Part shown: positions 32,778 through 40,421 of the stretch, piece by piece | Position numbering within the stretch: position 1 is the first letter of the stretch | Layout: each line of letters starts with the position of its first letter | From: Actinoplanes aureus | Lineage (GTDB): Bacteria > Actinomycetota > Actinomycetes > Mycobacteriales > Micromonosporaceae | Assembly (NCBI RefSeq): GCF_015704865.1 | Contig: NZ_JADQTO010000010.1 | Coordinates: 124,001-188,000 of the forward strand | Length of the DNA: 64,000 bases | Reading direction: 5' to 3' | Notes under the pieces: generated by a model | The model's input: only the letters and a program-made list of their open reading frames with translations | What the model was told of the DNA's origin: nothing | The model's database searches: none | Program-made: the position numbers and the translations under genes

Positions 32778-33422
32778 ATGACGACGACGCAGATCGACGC
32801 ACCTCTCACTCCCAGCCCCGCCGTTCGCATCCTGCCTCAGCTCGTCGGCGACACGCGCTACGTGCTCACCGGTTTTCCGCTGGGCCTGGCCGGAGTCGTC
32901 CTCTGCCTCACCGGATTCGCCGCCGGGCTCGGCCTGGCCGTGGTCTGGGTCGGCGTACCGATCATGATCGCCGCGATGATGCTGGCCCGCGGCTTCGCGG
33001 TCGCGGAACGCGAGCGGATCGCCAACGTGCTCGGCCGGCCGGTCCCGCAGCCCGACTACCGCACCGCGGAAGGCAAGGCGCGCCGGCTGGTCGCCACGCT
33101 GACCGACCCGCAGTCCTGGCTGGACCTCGCACACGCGGCCGTACGCTTCATCCCCAGCACGATCGCGTTCTCGCTCGTGCTCGCCTGGTGGGCCGGCCTG
33201 CTCGGTTCGCTCACCTGGTCGCTCTGGGGCTGGTCGCTGCCGAACGGCCCGGACGACCGGGACCTGCCCGAGCTGCTCGGCTTCGGCGACTCGTACCTGA
33301 CCTCGATCGGCTTCTACCTGGTCCTCGCCGTCCTGTTCGCGATCACCCTGCCCGCGGTCGTACGCGCTGCCGCCCTGCTGGAAGCCCGCTTCGCCCGCGC
33401 CCTGCTCAGCCGGAAGAACTAG
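32778..33422 (+). CDS. Stand-alone 'Sensor' domain membrane protein (PF13796-like)
   Basis: 214 residues with four hydrophobic segments (TGFPLGLAGVVLCLTGFAAG, VVWVGVPIMIAAMMLARGF, STIAFSLVLAWWAGLL, GFYLVLAVLFAITLPAVV). The pattern DTRYVLTGFPLGLAG and the AERERIANVLGRP loop match the 'putative sensor' domain that normally precedes a histidine kinase in actinobacteria. Here no kinase module is attached. It is convergent with the structured spacer and the alginate lyase gene. Confidence 0.82.
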   Translation: MTTTQIDAPLTPSPAVRILPQLVGDTRYVLTGFPLGLAGVVLCLTGFAAGLGLAVVWVGVPIMIAAMMLARGFAVAERERIANVLGRPVPQPDYRTAEGKARRLVATLTDPQSWLDLAHAAVRFIPSTIAFSLVLAWWAGLLGSLTWSLWGWSLPNGPDDRDLPELLGFGDSYLTSIGFYLVLAVLFAITLPAVVRAAALLEARFARALLSRKN

Positions 33423-33433
33423 ACCCCTCGTCC

Positions 33434-33486
33434 GGCCCAACGTGAGTGCTGTCTGGCGGCCGTTGAGACAGCATTGAGCGTGGGCC
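33434..33486. terminator. Long hairpin after the Sensor-domain gene
   Basis: Two 21-nt arms (GGCCCAACG...TGCTGTCT and AGACAGCA...GTGGGCC) with a few internal mismatches enclose an 11-nt loop; it begins 11 bp after the stop of the Sensor-domain gene. It is probably a terminator for that gene and, from the other side, for transcription coming from the alginate lyase. Confidence 0.6.
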
Positions 33487-33747
33487 AAGCAAGATCATCG
33501 CTACGGAGCCCTCTAGACCCTTTCGGTCCCGCTTCTTCGGGGTACGCGTGACCGGCTTCTTGCCGAAGCCGACGCGTGCCCGCTCTCCCGGCGCGAGCCA
33601 GGCTTTCCCTCACCGCCCCAGCGCGGCCGCCGGGAAACACCAGTCCGTCGCGCTGGGTGCCGGGTCCGGGTGGTAGCGCCGCCCACGGTACGAGACAGCC
33701 ACTGCTTCTAGCTACCGAGCCGAGCCGCGCTGGGCCGCAGCCCCCGA
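33487..33747. other. Gene-free, highly structured convergent spacer
   Basis: No credible protein is seen between the Sensor-domain gene and the alginate lyase. Several hairpins are packed together: GACC-ctttc-GGTC (33516-33528), CCCG/CGGG (33528-33541), a 16-bp stem with one 3-nt bulge at 33541-33580 (GGTACGCGT, CGGCTTC / GAAGCCG, ACGCGTGCC) and GGTAGC/GCTACC (33671-33676/33711-33716). In addition CCCAGCGCGGC (33617-33627) can pair with either 33649-33657 (9 bp) or 33724-33734 (11 bp). A non-coding RNA is possible; the strand cannot be decided and I match it to no known family. Confidence 0.5.
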
Positions 33748-34947
33748 TCAGGCGCGATTCTCCGCGTGCGTGAGCGTCTCCCACGCCGACATCAAGTTGT
33801 TGTTGCCGGTCGGCCGCTGGCCCACCGTCAGCTTCTCGGTGGCGGGCATGTGCACCCCCATCCGGTTGTGCAGCGCGTTGAAGCCCACCTCCGTCACCGG
33901 GCCGACCCACCGGTTGTCCACCTTGCCGCCGCACAGCCAGGACGGCAGGTTGCCGGTGGCGTGGCGGGCCAGGAAGCCCATCGCGTGCCGCAGCCGGTCA
34001 CGCACCTCCGGGTAGAGGTCGCGGCCCTGGATGCGACTGGTCTCGGCGATGTGGGAGATGGCCGCGACGCCGTACCCGGTGTGGGTGAAGTCGCGGCATG
34101 TCTCCTGGGAGATGCCGTCGACGAAGGTGGTCTGGCCGTACCAGTATTTGACGATCTCGGCGCGGGTGTCGATGGAGGTTCCGGGCGGTGGCTTCGGCAG
34201 GGCGCCGTCCGAGGCCAGGTAGATGTAGGCCGGCACCCGCTTGCGGAACCGGGCCACCGTCTTGTCGTAGAGGGTGCGGTCGTCCAGGTGCACCGCGATC
34301 GACACGGCCGCCTCGATCTGGGTCAGCTCCCAGTTGCCGTTCCACGACGAGCGGTCGGCCTGCGCCATCGGCAGGTAGACCTTGCGCAGCATGGTGGCGA
34401 ACCGGGCCGAGTTCGGCCAGGACCGGTACGCGTGCTTGATGATCTCGGCGGCGCGCGGCCAGACCGAGGCGGACCAGGAGGACTGCAGGGCGTCGTTGCT
34501 GTTCGTGTGCGCGGTGATGGTGCCCGACCAGGCGTCCATGATCACGATCGCGCGTTTGGCGTACCGCTCGTCCCCGGTCAGATACCAGGCCAGCGCGAGG
34601 GTGTAGGCGGCGAAGGCGTCGCGGCGCTCGGCGCCGCAGCCGACGTCGGGGTTCGAGTAGGGACCGCACTGCACGACCTTGTACGCCGTAGGCGTGTAGC
34701 CGAGCGACGCCGACGGGCTGGCCATCATCGCGTCGTAGGCCTTCTTCCACGGCTGCGCCCCGGCCCGCACCTTTGCCTTGACGAAGTCCAGTTGCCCGCG
34801 GCTGACCAGCACACCGGGGTGCGCGAAGCCGCTGCCGGCCGCCTTCGCGGTGACGGTGGTGGTGCCGGCGTCGGCGGTGGCGACGCCGGCCGCCAGCAGC
34901 GCGGCCGCCGTGACACCGGCGAGAACCGCAGAGAGGCGGCGGGCCAT
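33748..34947 (-). CDS. Secreted alginate lyase family protein (PF05426)
   Basis: 399 residues from the ATG at 34947. Signal peptide 1-26 (LSAVLAGVTAAALLAAGVATADA), then an (alpha/alpha) toroid lyase domain with GFAHPGVLVSRGQLDFVKAKVRAGAQPWKKAYDAM. The catalytic-type motifs are HTNSNDALQSSWSASVWPRAAEIIKH, NGNWELTQIEAAV (Asn/His region) and SQETCRDFTHTGYGVAAISH (Tyr). Family members cleave uronate polymers by beta-elimination. The PL family is uncertain and the true substrate may be another uronan. Confidence 0.87.
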   Translation of the reverse strand: MARRLSAVLAGVTAAALLAAGVATADAGTTTVTAKAAGSGFAHPGVLVSRGQLDFVKAKVRAGAQPWKKAYDAMMASPSASLGYTPTAYKVVQCGPYSNPDVGCGAERRDAFAAYTLALAWYLTGDERYAKRAIVIMDAWSGTITAHTNSNDALQSSWSASVWPRAAEIIKHAYRSWPNSARFATMLRKVYLPMAQADRSSWNGNWELTQIEAAVSIAVHLDDRTLYDKTVARFRKRVPAYIYLASDGALPKPPPGTSIDTRAEIVKYWYGQTTFVDGISQETCRDFTHTGYGVAAISHIAETSRIQGRDLYPEVRDRLRHAMGFLARHATGNLPSWLCGGKVDNRWVGPVTEVGFNALHNRMGVHMPATEKLTVGQRPTGNNNLMSAWETLTHAENRA

Positions 34948-35051
34948 GTGTTGCTCCAGGTCAGAGATCGTTCGGGTACGCCGGACGACTGTCCCCGGCC
35001 GCCCGCGACGCGTCAACCAGCCGAACGGCTCGCCCCAATCCCGATTGTTCG

Positions 35052-35077
35052 CAGATTATCTGGCGCGAAACTATGCT
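35052..35077 (+). promoter_or_regulatory. Candidate MarR operator and -10 element
   Basis: The odd palindrome CAGAT-T-ATCTG (35052-35062) lies 9 bp before a TATGCT -10-like hexamer (35072-35077), which sits 7 bp upstream of the MarR start. It probably mediates autoregulation. Confidence 0.4.
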
Positions 35078-35084
35078 GGGTGGC

Positions 35085-35573
35085 ATGACCGCGATGGCCC
35101 CCACCCGCACCGAGACCGACCTGTCCTTCCTGCTCGACCACACCAGCCACGTGCTGCGCACCCGGATGACCGCGGCGCTCGCCGAGATCGGCCTGACCCC
35201 GCGCATGCACTGCGTGCTGGTGCACGCCCTGGAGGCGGAGCGCACCCAGATCCAGCTCGCCGAGCTGGGCGACATGGACAAGACGACCATGGTGGTCACG
35301 GTGGACGCGCTGGAGAAGGCGGGGTACGCCGAGCGGCGCCCCTCCAGCACCGATCGGCGCGCCCGGATCATCGCGGTGACCGCGAAGGGGGCCGAGGTCG
35401 CCGGACGCAGCCAGCAGATCGTCGACGGCGTGCACCGGGACGCGCTGGGCGCCGTGCCGGACGACGAGCGTGAGGTGCTGGTCCGCGCGTTGAACCGGTT
35501 GGCCACCGGGCACCTGGCCACCCCCGTGGAGAGCGCGCAACCGGCACGCCGGGCACGAGAGCGCGCAAAGTAG
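35085..35573 (+). CDS. MarR-family transcriptional regulator
   Basis: 162 residues (ATG 35085; 35073 would add four). The winged-helix domain lies at about 25-125: LLDHTSHVLRTRMTAALAEIGLTPRMHCVLVHAL, QLAELGDMDKTTMVVTVDALEKAGYAERRPSSTDRRARI (recognition helix and wing) and ITAKG-type AVTAKGAEVA. It is co-oriented with and 76 bp upstream of an MFS exporter, a common repressor-exporter pair. The gap between them contains near-inverted TAGTTCCG/CGGGACTA elements that could be the second operator. Confidence 0.92.
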   Translation: MTAMAPTRTETDLSFLLDHTSHVLRTRMTAALAEIGLTPRMHCVLVHALEAERTQIQLAELGDMDKTTMVVTVDALEKAGYAERRPSSTDRRARIIAVTAKGAEVAGRSQQIVDGVHRDALGAVPDDEREVLVRALNRLATGHLATPVESAQPARRARERAK

Positions 35574-35649
35574 TTCCGAAAAATATCGTCTACTACGGGA
35601 CTATCTGCTAGCGTCTCTCTCCAGGAACCCGTTCTTGGGGAGGAACACC

Positions 35650-37077
35650 ATGTCGAACTCGCGCTGGACCGCACTCGCCGTACTCTCGGCCGCGGGACTG
35701 ATGACCATCCTCGACGGCAGCATCGTCACCGTCGCCATGCCCGCCATCCAGCAGGACGTCGGGTTCTCACCGGCCGGGCTCAGCTGGATGGTCAACGCCT
35801 ACCTGATCCCCTTCGGCGGCCTGCTGCTGCTCGCCGGCCGGCTCGGCGACCTGCTCGGCCGGCGCACCATGTTCCTCGCCGGCAACGGCATCTTCACCGC
35901 CGCGTCCCTGCTGGCCGGCTTCGCCGGCAGCCCCGGCCAACTGATCGCCGCCCGCTTCCTGCAGGGCGTCGGCAGCGCGATGGCCGCCGCGGTCGTCCTC
36001 GGCATCCTGGTCACGCTCTTCACCGATCCCGCCGAGCGCGCCAAGGCGATCGCGATCTTCAGCTTCACCGGTGCCGCCGGCGCCTCCATCGGCCAGGTCC
36101 TCGGCGGCGTGCTCACCGACGCCCTGAGCTGGCCCTGGATCTTCTTCATCAACGTGCCGATCGGCATCGCCACCATCGCCCTGGCCCTCGTCGCGCTACC
36201 CCGCGACCGCGGAGCCGGCCTGTCCGCCGGCGCCGACGTCATCGGCGCCGTGCTGGTCACCTCCGGTCTGATGCTGGGCATCTACACCGTGGTCAAGGTC
36301 GAGCAGTACGGCTGGCTGGCCTCGCACACCCTCGGCCTCGGCGCGGTGTCACTCGCGCTGCTTGCCGCGTTCGTCCTGCGCCAGGCCACCGCCGCCACCC
36401 CGCTCATGCCACTGCGCGTCCTGCGCTCCCGCAACGTCACCGGCGCCAACCTGGCCCAGATGCTGGCGCTGTCCGGGATGTTCGCCTTCCAGGTCCTGGT
36501 CGCCCTCTACATGCAGAAGGTGCTCGGCTACGGCGCACTGGAGACCGGCCTGGCGATGCTGCCCGCGGCCGTCGGCATCGGCGCGATCTCGCTGTTCGTC
36601 TCCGCCCCGCTGACCGCCCGCTTCGGCGCCCGTACCGTCCTGCTGACCGGCCTGGTGCTGCTGACCGCGGCGATGGGCCTGCTCAGCCGGATCCCGGTGG
36701 ACGCCGACTACCTGACCCACCTGCTGCCGGTGATGCTGCTGATCTCCGGCGGCGGCCTGGTGCTGCCCGCGCTGGCCACCCTCGGCATGTCCGGCGCCCG
36801 GGAGAGCGACGCCGGCCTGGCCTCCGGACTGTTCAACACCACCCAGCAGGTCGGCATGGCCATCGGCGTCGCGGTGCTGTCCACCCTGGCCGCCTCCCGC
36901 ACCGAGCAGCTGCTCGCCGCCGGGCAGCCGGAGGCCGCCGCGCTCACCGACGGATACCGGCTGGCCTTCACCACCTCGGCCGGCCTGCTCCTGGCCGCCT
37001 TCGCGGTGGGAGTCCTGGTCCTGCGCCAGCCCGCCACGACGGCGGCCGAACAGCACGAGACCGTCACCGCCTCCTGA
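35650..37077 (+). CDS. MFS DHA2-family multidrug exporter
   Basis: 475 residues from the ATG at 35650 (GGGGAGGAA 8-14 bp upstream). It has 14 hydrophobic segments; TM1 ILDGSIVTVAMPAIQQDVGFSP and motif A LAGRLGDLLGRRTMF are diagnostic of the EmrB/QacA group. The protein ends in a short hydrophilic tail. It probably exports a small hydrophobic drug or metabolite, under control of the upstream MarR protein. Confidence 0.94.
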   Translation: MSNSRWTALAVLSAAGLMTILDGSIVTVAMPAIQQDVGFSPAGLSWMVNAYLIPFGGLLLLAGRLGDLLGRRTMFLAGNGIFTAASLLAGFAGSPGQLIAARFLQGVGSAMAAAVVLGILVTLFTDPAERAKAIAIFSFTGAAGASIGQVLGGVLTDALSWPWIFFINVPIGIATIALALVALPRDRGAGLSAGADVIGAVLVTSGLMLGIYTVVKVEQYGWLASHTLGLGAVSLALLAAFVLRQATAATPLMPLRVLRSRNVTGANLAQMLALSGMFAFQVLVALYMQKVLGYGALETGLAMLPAAVGIGAISLFVSAPLTARFGARTVLLTGLVLLTAAMGLLSRIPVDADYLTHLLPVMLLISGGGLVLPALATLGMSGARESDAGLASGLFNTTQQVGMAIGVAVLSTLAASRTEQLLAAGQPEAAALTDGYRLAFTTSAGLLLAAFAVGVLVLRQPATTAAEQHETVTAS

Positions 37078-37107
37078 CATCCCGCTCGTACCGGATCCGA
37101 AAAAGTT

Positions 37108-37136
37108 CCATCCGCCGCGCCCGCTCCGCCGAATCA
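37108..37136 (+). promoter_or_regulatory. SigK-type promoter for the sigK-rskA operon
   Basis: CCATCC (37108-37113), 15 bp, then CCGAATCA (37129-37136). Both elements match the mycobacterial SigK promoter (CCATCC and CCGAATMA); the spacing I remember for mycobacteria is slightly longer. Its position, 24 bp before the sigK start, implies autoregulation. Confidence 0.7.
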
Positions 37137-37160
37137 AGTCCGGAGGGAAGGAGACCCACG

Positions 37161-37775
37161 ATGGCGGAGCGTGGCATCACCGGCCGCCCGGAGCACCTGG
37201 CTCCGGTGCCCGGCCCGCAACCGGCATCGGACGCCGGCACGTTGCTCAAGGCGGTGGCCCGCGGCGACGAGAGGGCGTTCGGCAAGCTGTACGACCTGGT
37301 GGCACCACGCGTCTACGGCCTGATCCGCCGGGTGCTACGTGACCCGGCCCAGGCCGAGGAGGTCACGCAGGAGGTGCTGGTCGAGGTGTGGCGGTCGGCG
37401 GCACGGTTCGACCCGGACCGGGGTTCACCGACCGCGTGGGTCTTCACGATCGCGCACCGCCGCGCCGTCGACCGGGTACGCGCCGAGCAGTCCGCGGCCG
37501 CCCGCACGATCCGGGTGGGCATCGCCTCGGTCGACACCCCGTACGACGCGGTGGCCGACGAGGTCACCCTGCGGCTGGAGCGTCAGCAGGTGCGGCACTG
37601 CCTGGACTACCTGACCGAGTTGCAGCGGCAGGCGGTGACCCTCGCCTACTACCAGGGGCACACCTATCCGCAGGTTTCGGAGCTGCTCGACGTACCCCTG
37701 CCGACGGTGAAGACCCGCATGCGCGACGGCCTCATCCGGCTGCGCGACTGCCTGTCCGCGGAGGCGGCGGCATGA
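37161..37775 (+). CDS. sigK: ECF sigma factor SigK
   Basis: 204 residues. Sigma-2: YDLVAPRVYGLIRRVLRDPAQAEEVTQEVLVEVWRSAARFDPDRGSPTAWVFTIAHRRAVDRVR, the SigK-typical FDPxRGS and AHRRAVDRVR. Sigma-4: LTELQRQAVTLAYYQGHTYPQVSELLDVPLPTVKTRMRDGLIRLRDCL. GAAGGAGACC precedes the ATG. The stop overlaps the anti-sigma gene (ATGA). The upstream promoter has SigK-type elements, so the operon is probably self-activated once the anti-sigma factor is removed. Confidence 0.93.
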   Translation: MAERGITGRPEHLAPVPGPQPASDAGTLLKAVARGDERAFGKLYDLVAPRVYGLIRRVLRDPAQAEEVTQEVLVEVWRSAARFDPDRGSPTAWVFTIAHRRAVDRVRAEQSAAARTIRVGIASVDTPYDAVADEVTLRLERQQVRHCLDYLTELQRQAVTLAYYQGHTYPQVSELLDVPLPTVKTRMRDGLIRLRDCLSAEAAA

Positions 37776-38518
37776 CCGCGGACGTGCATTCCCTGATCGG
37801 CGCCTATGCGCTGGACGCGCTCGACGACATCGACCGGGCGGCTTTCGGCCGGCACCTGCGGGAGTGCGCGGCGTGCCGGGCCGAGGCGGACGAGCTGCGG
37901 GAGGCCGCCGCGCGCCTGGCCGACGGCGCCTGGTCGGTGCCGCCGCCACGGCTGCGGGACAACGTCATGGCCGAGGTCGCGAACACCCGCCAGCTCCGCC
38001 CCGCCGGTCCGCCACCGGCCGCGACGCCGGCCCGCACACCCCCGTCACACCGCCTGCGGCTGGTGGCCGCGGCCGCCGTCGTGGTCACCGCGGCCGGGGC
38101 GGGCGCGGCCGTCTACACCGTTCAAGATCAGCGGGTACGCCGAGCGGAGACGCTCGCCGAGTCAGCCCGGCAGAACGAGGCCCGGGTCCGGTCGATCCTG
38201 GCCGCCCCCGACGTGGTGGTCCGCGACGAGGCGCTGGACACCGGCGGCCGGGTCACGGTGGCGAGCTCCCGCCTCCAGGACGCCGGCGTGATCATGCTGG
38301 CCGCCGACGGTGCTCCGGCCACCGGCCAGGTCTACCAGTTGTGGACCATCCGCTCCGGGACCGCGGCGTCGGCGGGCGCGCTCGGCGAAGGCCAGGCCGC
38401 CGCGGTCCAGCTCGTCGAAGGACTCCCCGCCGCCGAAGGAGTGGGCGTGACCGTGGAGCCCGCCCCCGGTTCGGCCACACCGACCACCCCGCTGGACGCC
38501 CTCGTGACCCTGACCTGA
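37772..38518 (+). CDS. rskA: Anti-sigma-K factor RskA
   Basis: 248 residues. The cytosolic N-terminus has a zinc anti-sigma motif HLRECAACRAE (His28, Cys32, Cys35), then a Pro-rich linker and one transmembrane helix (about 92-115). The extracytoplasmic RskA domain has GRVTVASSRLQDAGVIMLAADGAPATGQVYQLW and a conserved VEP-type end (VGVTVEPAPGSATPTTPLDALVTL). Together with SigK it forms a membrane-signalling switch; in mycobacteria RskA is released by stepwise proteolysis and is redox-sensitive. It is translated from an ATGA overlap with sigK. Confidence 0.93.
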   Translation: MTADVHSLIGAYALDALDDIDRAAFGRHLRECAACRAEADELREAAARLADGAWSVPPPRLRDNVMAEVANTRQLRPAGPPPAATPARTPPSHRLRLVAAAAVVVTAAGAGAAVYTVQDQRVRRAETLAESARQNEARVRSILAAPDVVVRDEALDTGGRVTVASSRLQDAGVIMLAADGAPATGQVYQLWTIRSGTAASAGALGEGQAAAVQLVEGLPAAEGVGVTVEPAPGSATPTTPLDALVTLT

Positions 38519-38612
38519 GCCGGCCCGTGGCTGGTAGCGTGGGCGCCGGTACCGCACGGTAGCGGGTCGTCCAGTGGTGTGCGCGTACAGCGCCCGCGCG
38601 GAAGGTCCCACC

Positions 38613-39566
38613 ATGCCGACTCAGATCAGGCCGTTCCTGCGAAGCGACCGGGAACAGGTCACCTCCCTCGTCAACGCCCACGTCGCCGCTGTGGTCCCGG
38701 GTGTCTCGCTGTCCGTCCAGGCCCTGCTGAGCCAGCTCGAGCGTGAGCCCGGCGAGTTCATCGTGGACCGGTGGGTGCGCGATCGGGTCACCCTCGTCGC
38801 CGAGCAGCGCGGCCGGGTGGTGGCGGCGGCACACCTGCTGCGGTACGCCGACGACGAGAACACCGGCGCCGAGTACCGGAATGCCGGCGAGATCCGCTGG
38901 CTGTTGTGCTGGCCGGACGCGCCGTACTGGCCGGACGCGGCGGAGGCCGGTCAGGCGCTCGCGGTGGCCTGCCACGCCCAGCTCACCCGATGGGGTGTCA
39001 CCCGCCGCTACGCCGACGGCGCTCTGCCGGTGCCGGGTGTGTACGGGGTTCCGGAGCAGTGGCCGCACGTCCGGGCGATCTACGAGTCGATCGGTTTCCG
39101 GGCCGGCGGGCGTACCGAGATTGTGCTGGTGGCCGACGTCGGACGGCTCCGGCGGCCCGCCGCGCCGGTGCCCGGGCTGGTCACGCGACGCACGCTGGGT
39201 ATCAACGGCACCCGCCTCACCGCCTCGCTGAGCAGCCAGGACGTCGGGTTCATCGAGGTGGACACGAACCTGGACTCCGGTCCCCGGGTGTCCCGGGTGG
39301 GCGCCTGGGCCGACATCGGCAACCTGTGGATCGCCCCTGACCACCGCGGCCGCGGCATCGGCGCCTGGCTCGTCGGCCAGGCCGCCGGCTGGCTGGACCT
39401 CGGCGGCGCGACCCGCCTGCTGAGCTACGCCGACGAGGACGAGAAGGACTTCATGGCGTTCCACCTCGCCGCCGGGTTCACCGTGCTGACCCGCACCACC
39501 CGGCAGTTCGTCAGCGATCACGGACCAGACGCAGCATCTCGTCCACCGACCCGGCCGGATCGGTGA
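38613..39566 (+). CDS. GNAT-family acetyltransferase
   Basis: 317 residues from the ATG at 38613 (GGAAGG 10 bp before). The C-terminal GNAT domain has the acetyl-CoA loop DHRGRGIGAWLVGQAAGWL, preceded by IGNLWIAP, typical of motif A. The N-terminal half (RPFLRSDREQVTSLVNAHVAAV) also resembles a degenerate GNAT fold, so it may be a tandem protein. The substrate is unknown. The 3' end overlaps the convergent HxlR-peroxiredoxin gene by 56 bp. Confidence 0.87.
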   Translation: MPTQIRPFLRSDREQVTSLVNAHVAAVVPGVSLSVQALLSQLEREPGEFIVDRWVRDRVTLVAEQRGRVVAAAHLLRYADDENTGAEYRNAGEIRWLLCWPDAPYWPDAAEAGQALAVACHAQLTRWGVTRRYADGALPVPGVYGVPEQWPHVRAIYESIGFRAGGRTEIVLVADVGRLRRPAAPVPGLVTRRTLGINGTRLTASLSSQDVGFIEVDTNLDSGPRVSRVGAWADIGNLWIAPDHRGRGIGAWLVGQAAGWLDLGGATRLLSYADEDEKDFMAFHLAAGFTVLTRTTRQFVSDHGPDAASRPPTRPDR

Positions 39567-40383
39567 TCGGGAACTGGACCGCGTGCACCGTGGCGGCCGG
39601 GTCGATGAGCAGGGTGAGTCGCTTGAACCGGTCCACACCGGCGGCCCGGAAGGTGGGTAGCAGCAGCCCGGCGGCGAGCCGCTGATCCTGGTCGGACACC
39701 AGCGGGAAGGGCAGGCCGGCGTGCGCGGCGAAGGCGGCCAGCTGGTCGGGGCGCTGGGTGCTCGCTCCGCGGACGCGGGCGCCGGCGGCGGCGAAGTCGC
39801 CGGCCCGGGCGGCGTACGTGGTCGACTCGAGCGTGCAGCCGGCCGCGCCGGGGACCTCCGACCAGTACGGCGGGTAGCCCTGGGCCTCCGGGACGAACGC
39901 GCCCGGGAAGCAGTACAGCACCGTCCAGCTGTCCGGCGTGGCGACCGGCTCCGGCTCGCCGTCGTGGCGGGTCAGCACGATCTCCGGCACTCTGCGGCCG
40001 ACGAGCGCGTGCACCCGCCGGGCCTCGGCCGATCCGGCCTGTGCCGTGGCGGTCAGGGTGCCGTCGCCGATCAGGTGCCGGTCGCCCCACTCCTGGAGCG
40101 CGATGAGAACCGGCAGCAACCCTTCGCCCTTGGCGGTGAGCAGGTAGTCGTAGCGCGGTGGCCGGTCGGAGTAGCGGCGGCGCCGCAGCACGCCGTGGTC
40201 GGTCAGCTCGGCGAGCCGCTCGGCGAGGGCCCGCCGGCTCATCCCGAGGGTTCGTTGCAGGGCGTCGAACCGCGTCACGCCACCGGCGATGTCGCGGATG
40301 AGCAGGAACGTCCACCAGTCGCCGAGCACACCCACCGCCTGCGCGATTCCGCAGTCCGCGTCAGCCAGGTCGACTCGTTTCAC
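39511..40383 (-). CDS. HxlR-type regulator fused to a peroxiredoxin-like domain
   Basis: 290 residues from the GTG at 40383. Residues about 1-115 are an HxlR winged helix: CGIAQAVGVLGDWWTFLLIRDI, LQRTLGMSRRALAERLAELTDHGVL and wing DRPPRYDYLLTAKG. Residues about 140-290 are a thioredoxin-fold peroxiredoxin: YCFPGAFVPEAQGYPPYW, GAAGCTLEST with the likely peroxidatic Cys, and VSDQDQRLAAGLLLPTF. The fusion suggests direct redox or peroxide sensing by the regulator. It is divergent from an MFS transporter with only 25 bp between starts. Confidence 0.88.
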   Translation of the reverse strand: MKRVDLADADCGIAQAVGVLGDWWTFLLIRDIAGGVTRFDALQRTLGMSRRALAERLAELTDHGVLRRRRYSDRPPRYDYLLTAKGEGLLPVLIALQEWGDRHLIGDGTLTATAQAGSAEARRVHALVGRRVPEIVLTRHDGEPEPVATPDSWTVLYCFPGAFVPEAQGYPPYWSEVPGAAGCTLESTTYAARAGDFAAAGARVRGASTQRPDQLAAFAAHAGLPFPLVSDQDQRLAAGLLLPTFRAAGVDRFKRLTLLIDPAATVHAVQFPITDPAGSVDEMLRLVRDR

Positions 40384-40421
40384 ACCTATGACTATAGTGC
40401 GTTCCAATATGAAACTTACTA
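40384..40421. promoter_or_regulatory. Shared promoter/operator of the HxlR-peroxiredoxin and MFS genes
   Basis: The 25-bp spacer and the first MFS codons contain ATAGT (40394-40398) and ACTAT (about 40418-40422) as a spaced dyad, in a clearly AT-rich island. The regulator must act at the start codons of both genes. Confidence 0.45.

Noticed and set aside
33698..33704. GCCACTG resembling a cobalamin riboswitch core
   Set aside because: The rest of the B12 consensus (GGGAA and B12-box context) is missing and no vitamin B12-related gene follows on that strand.
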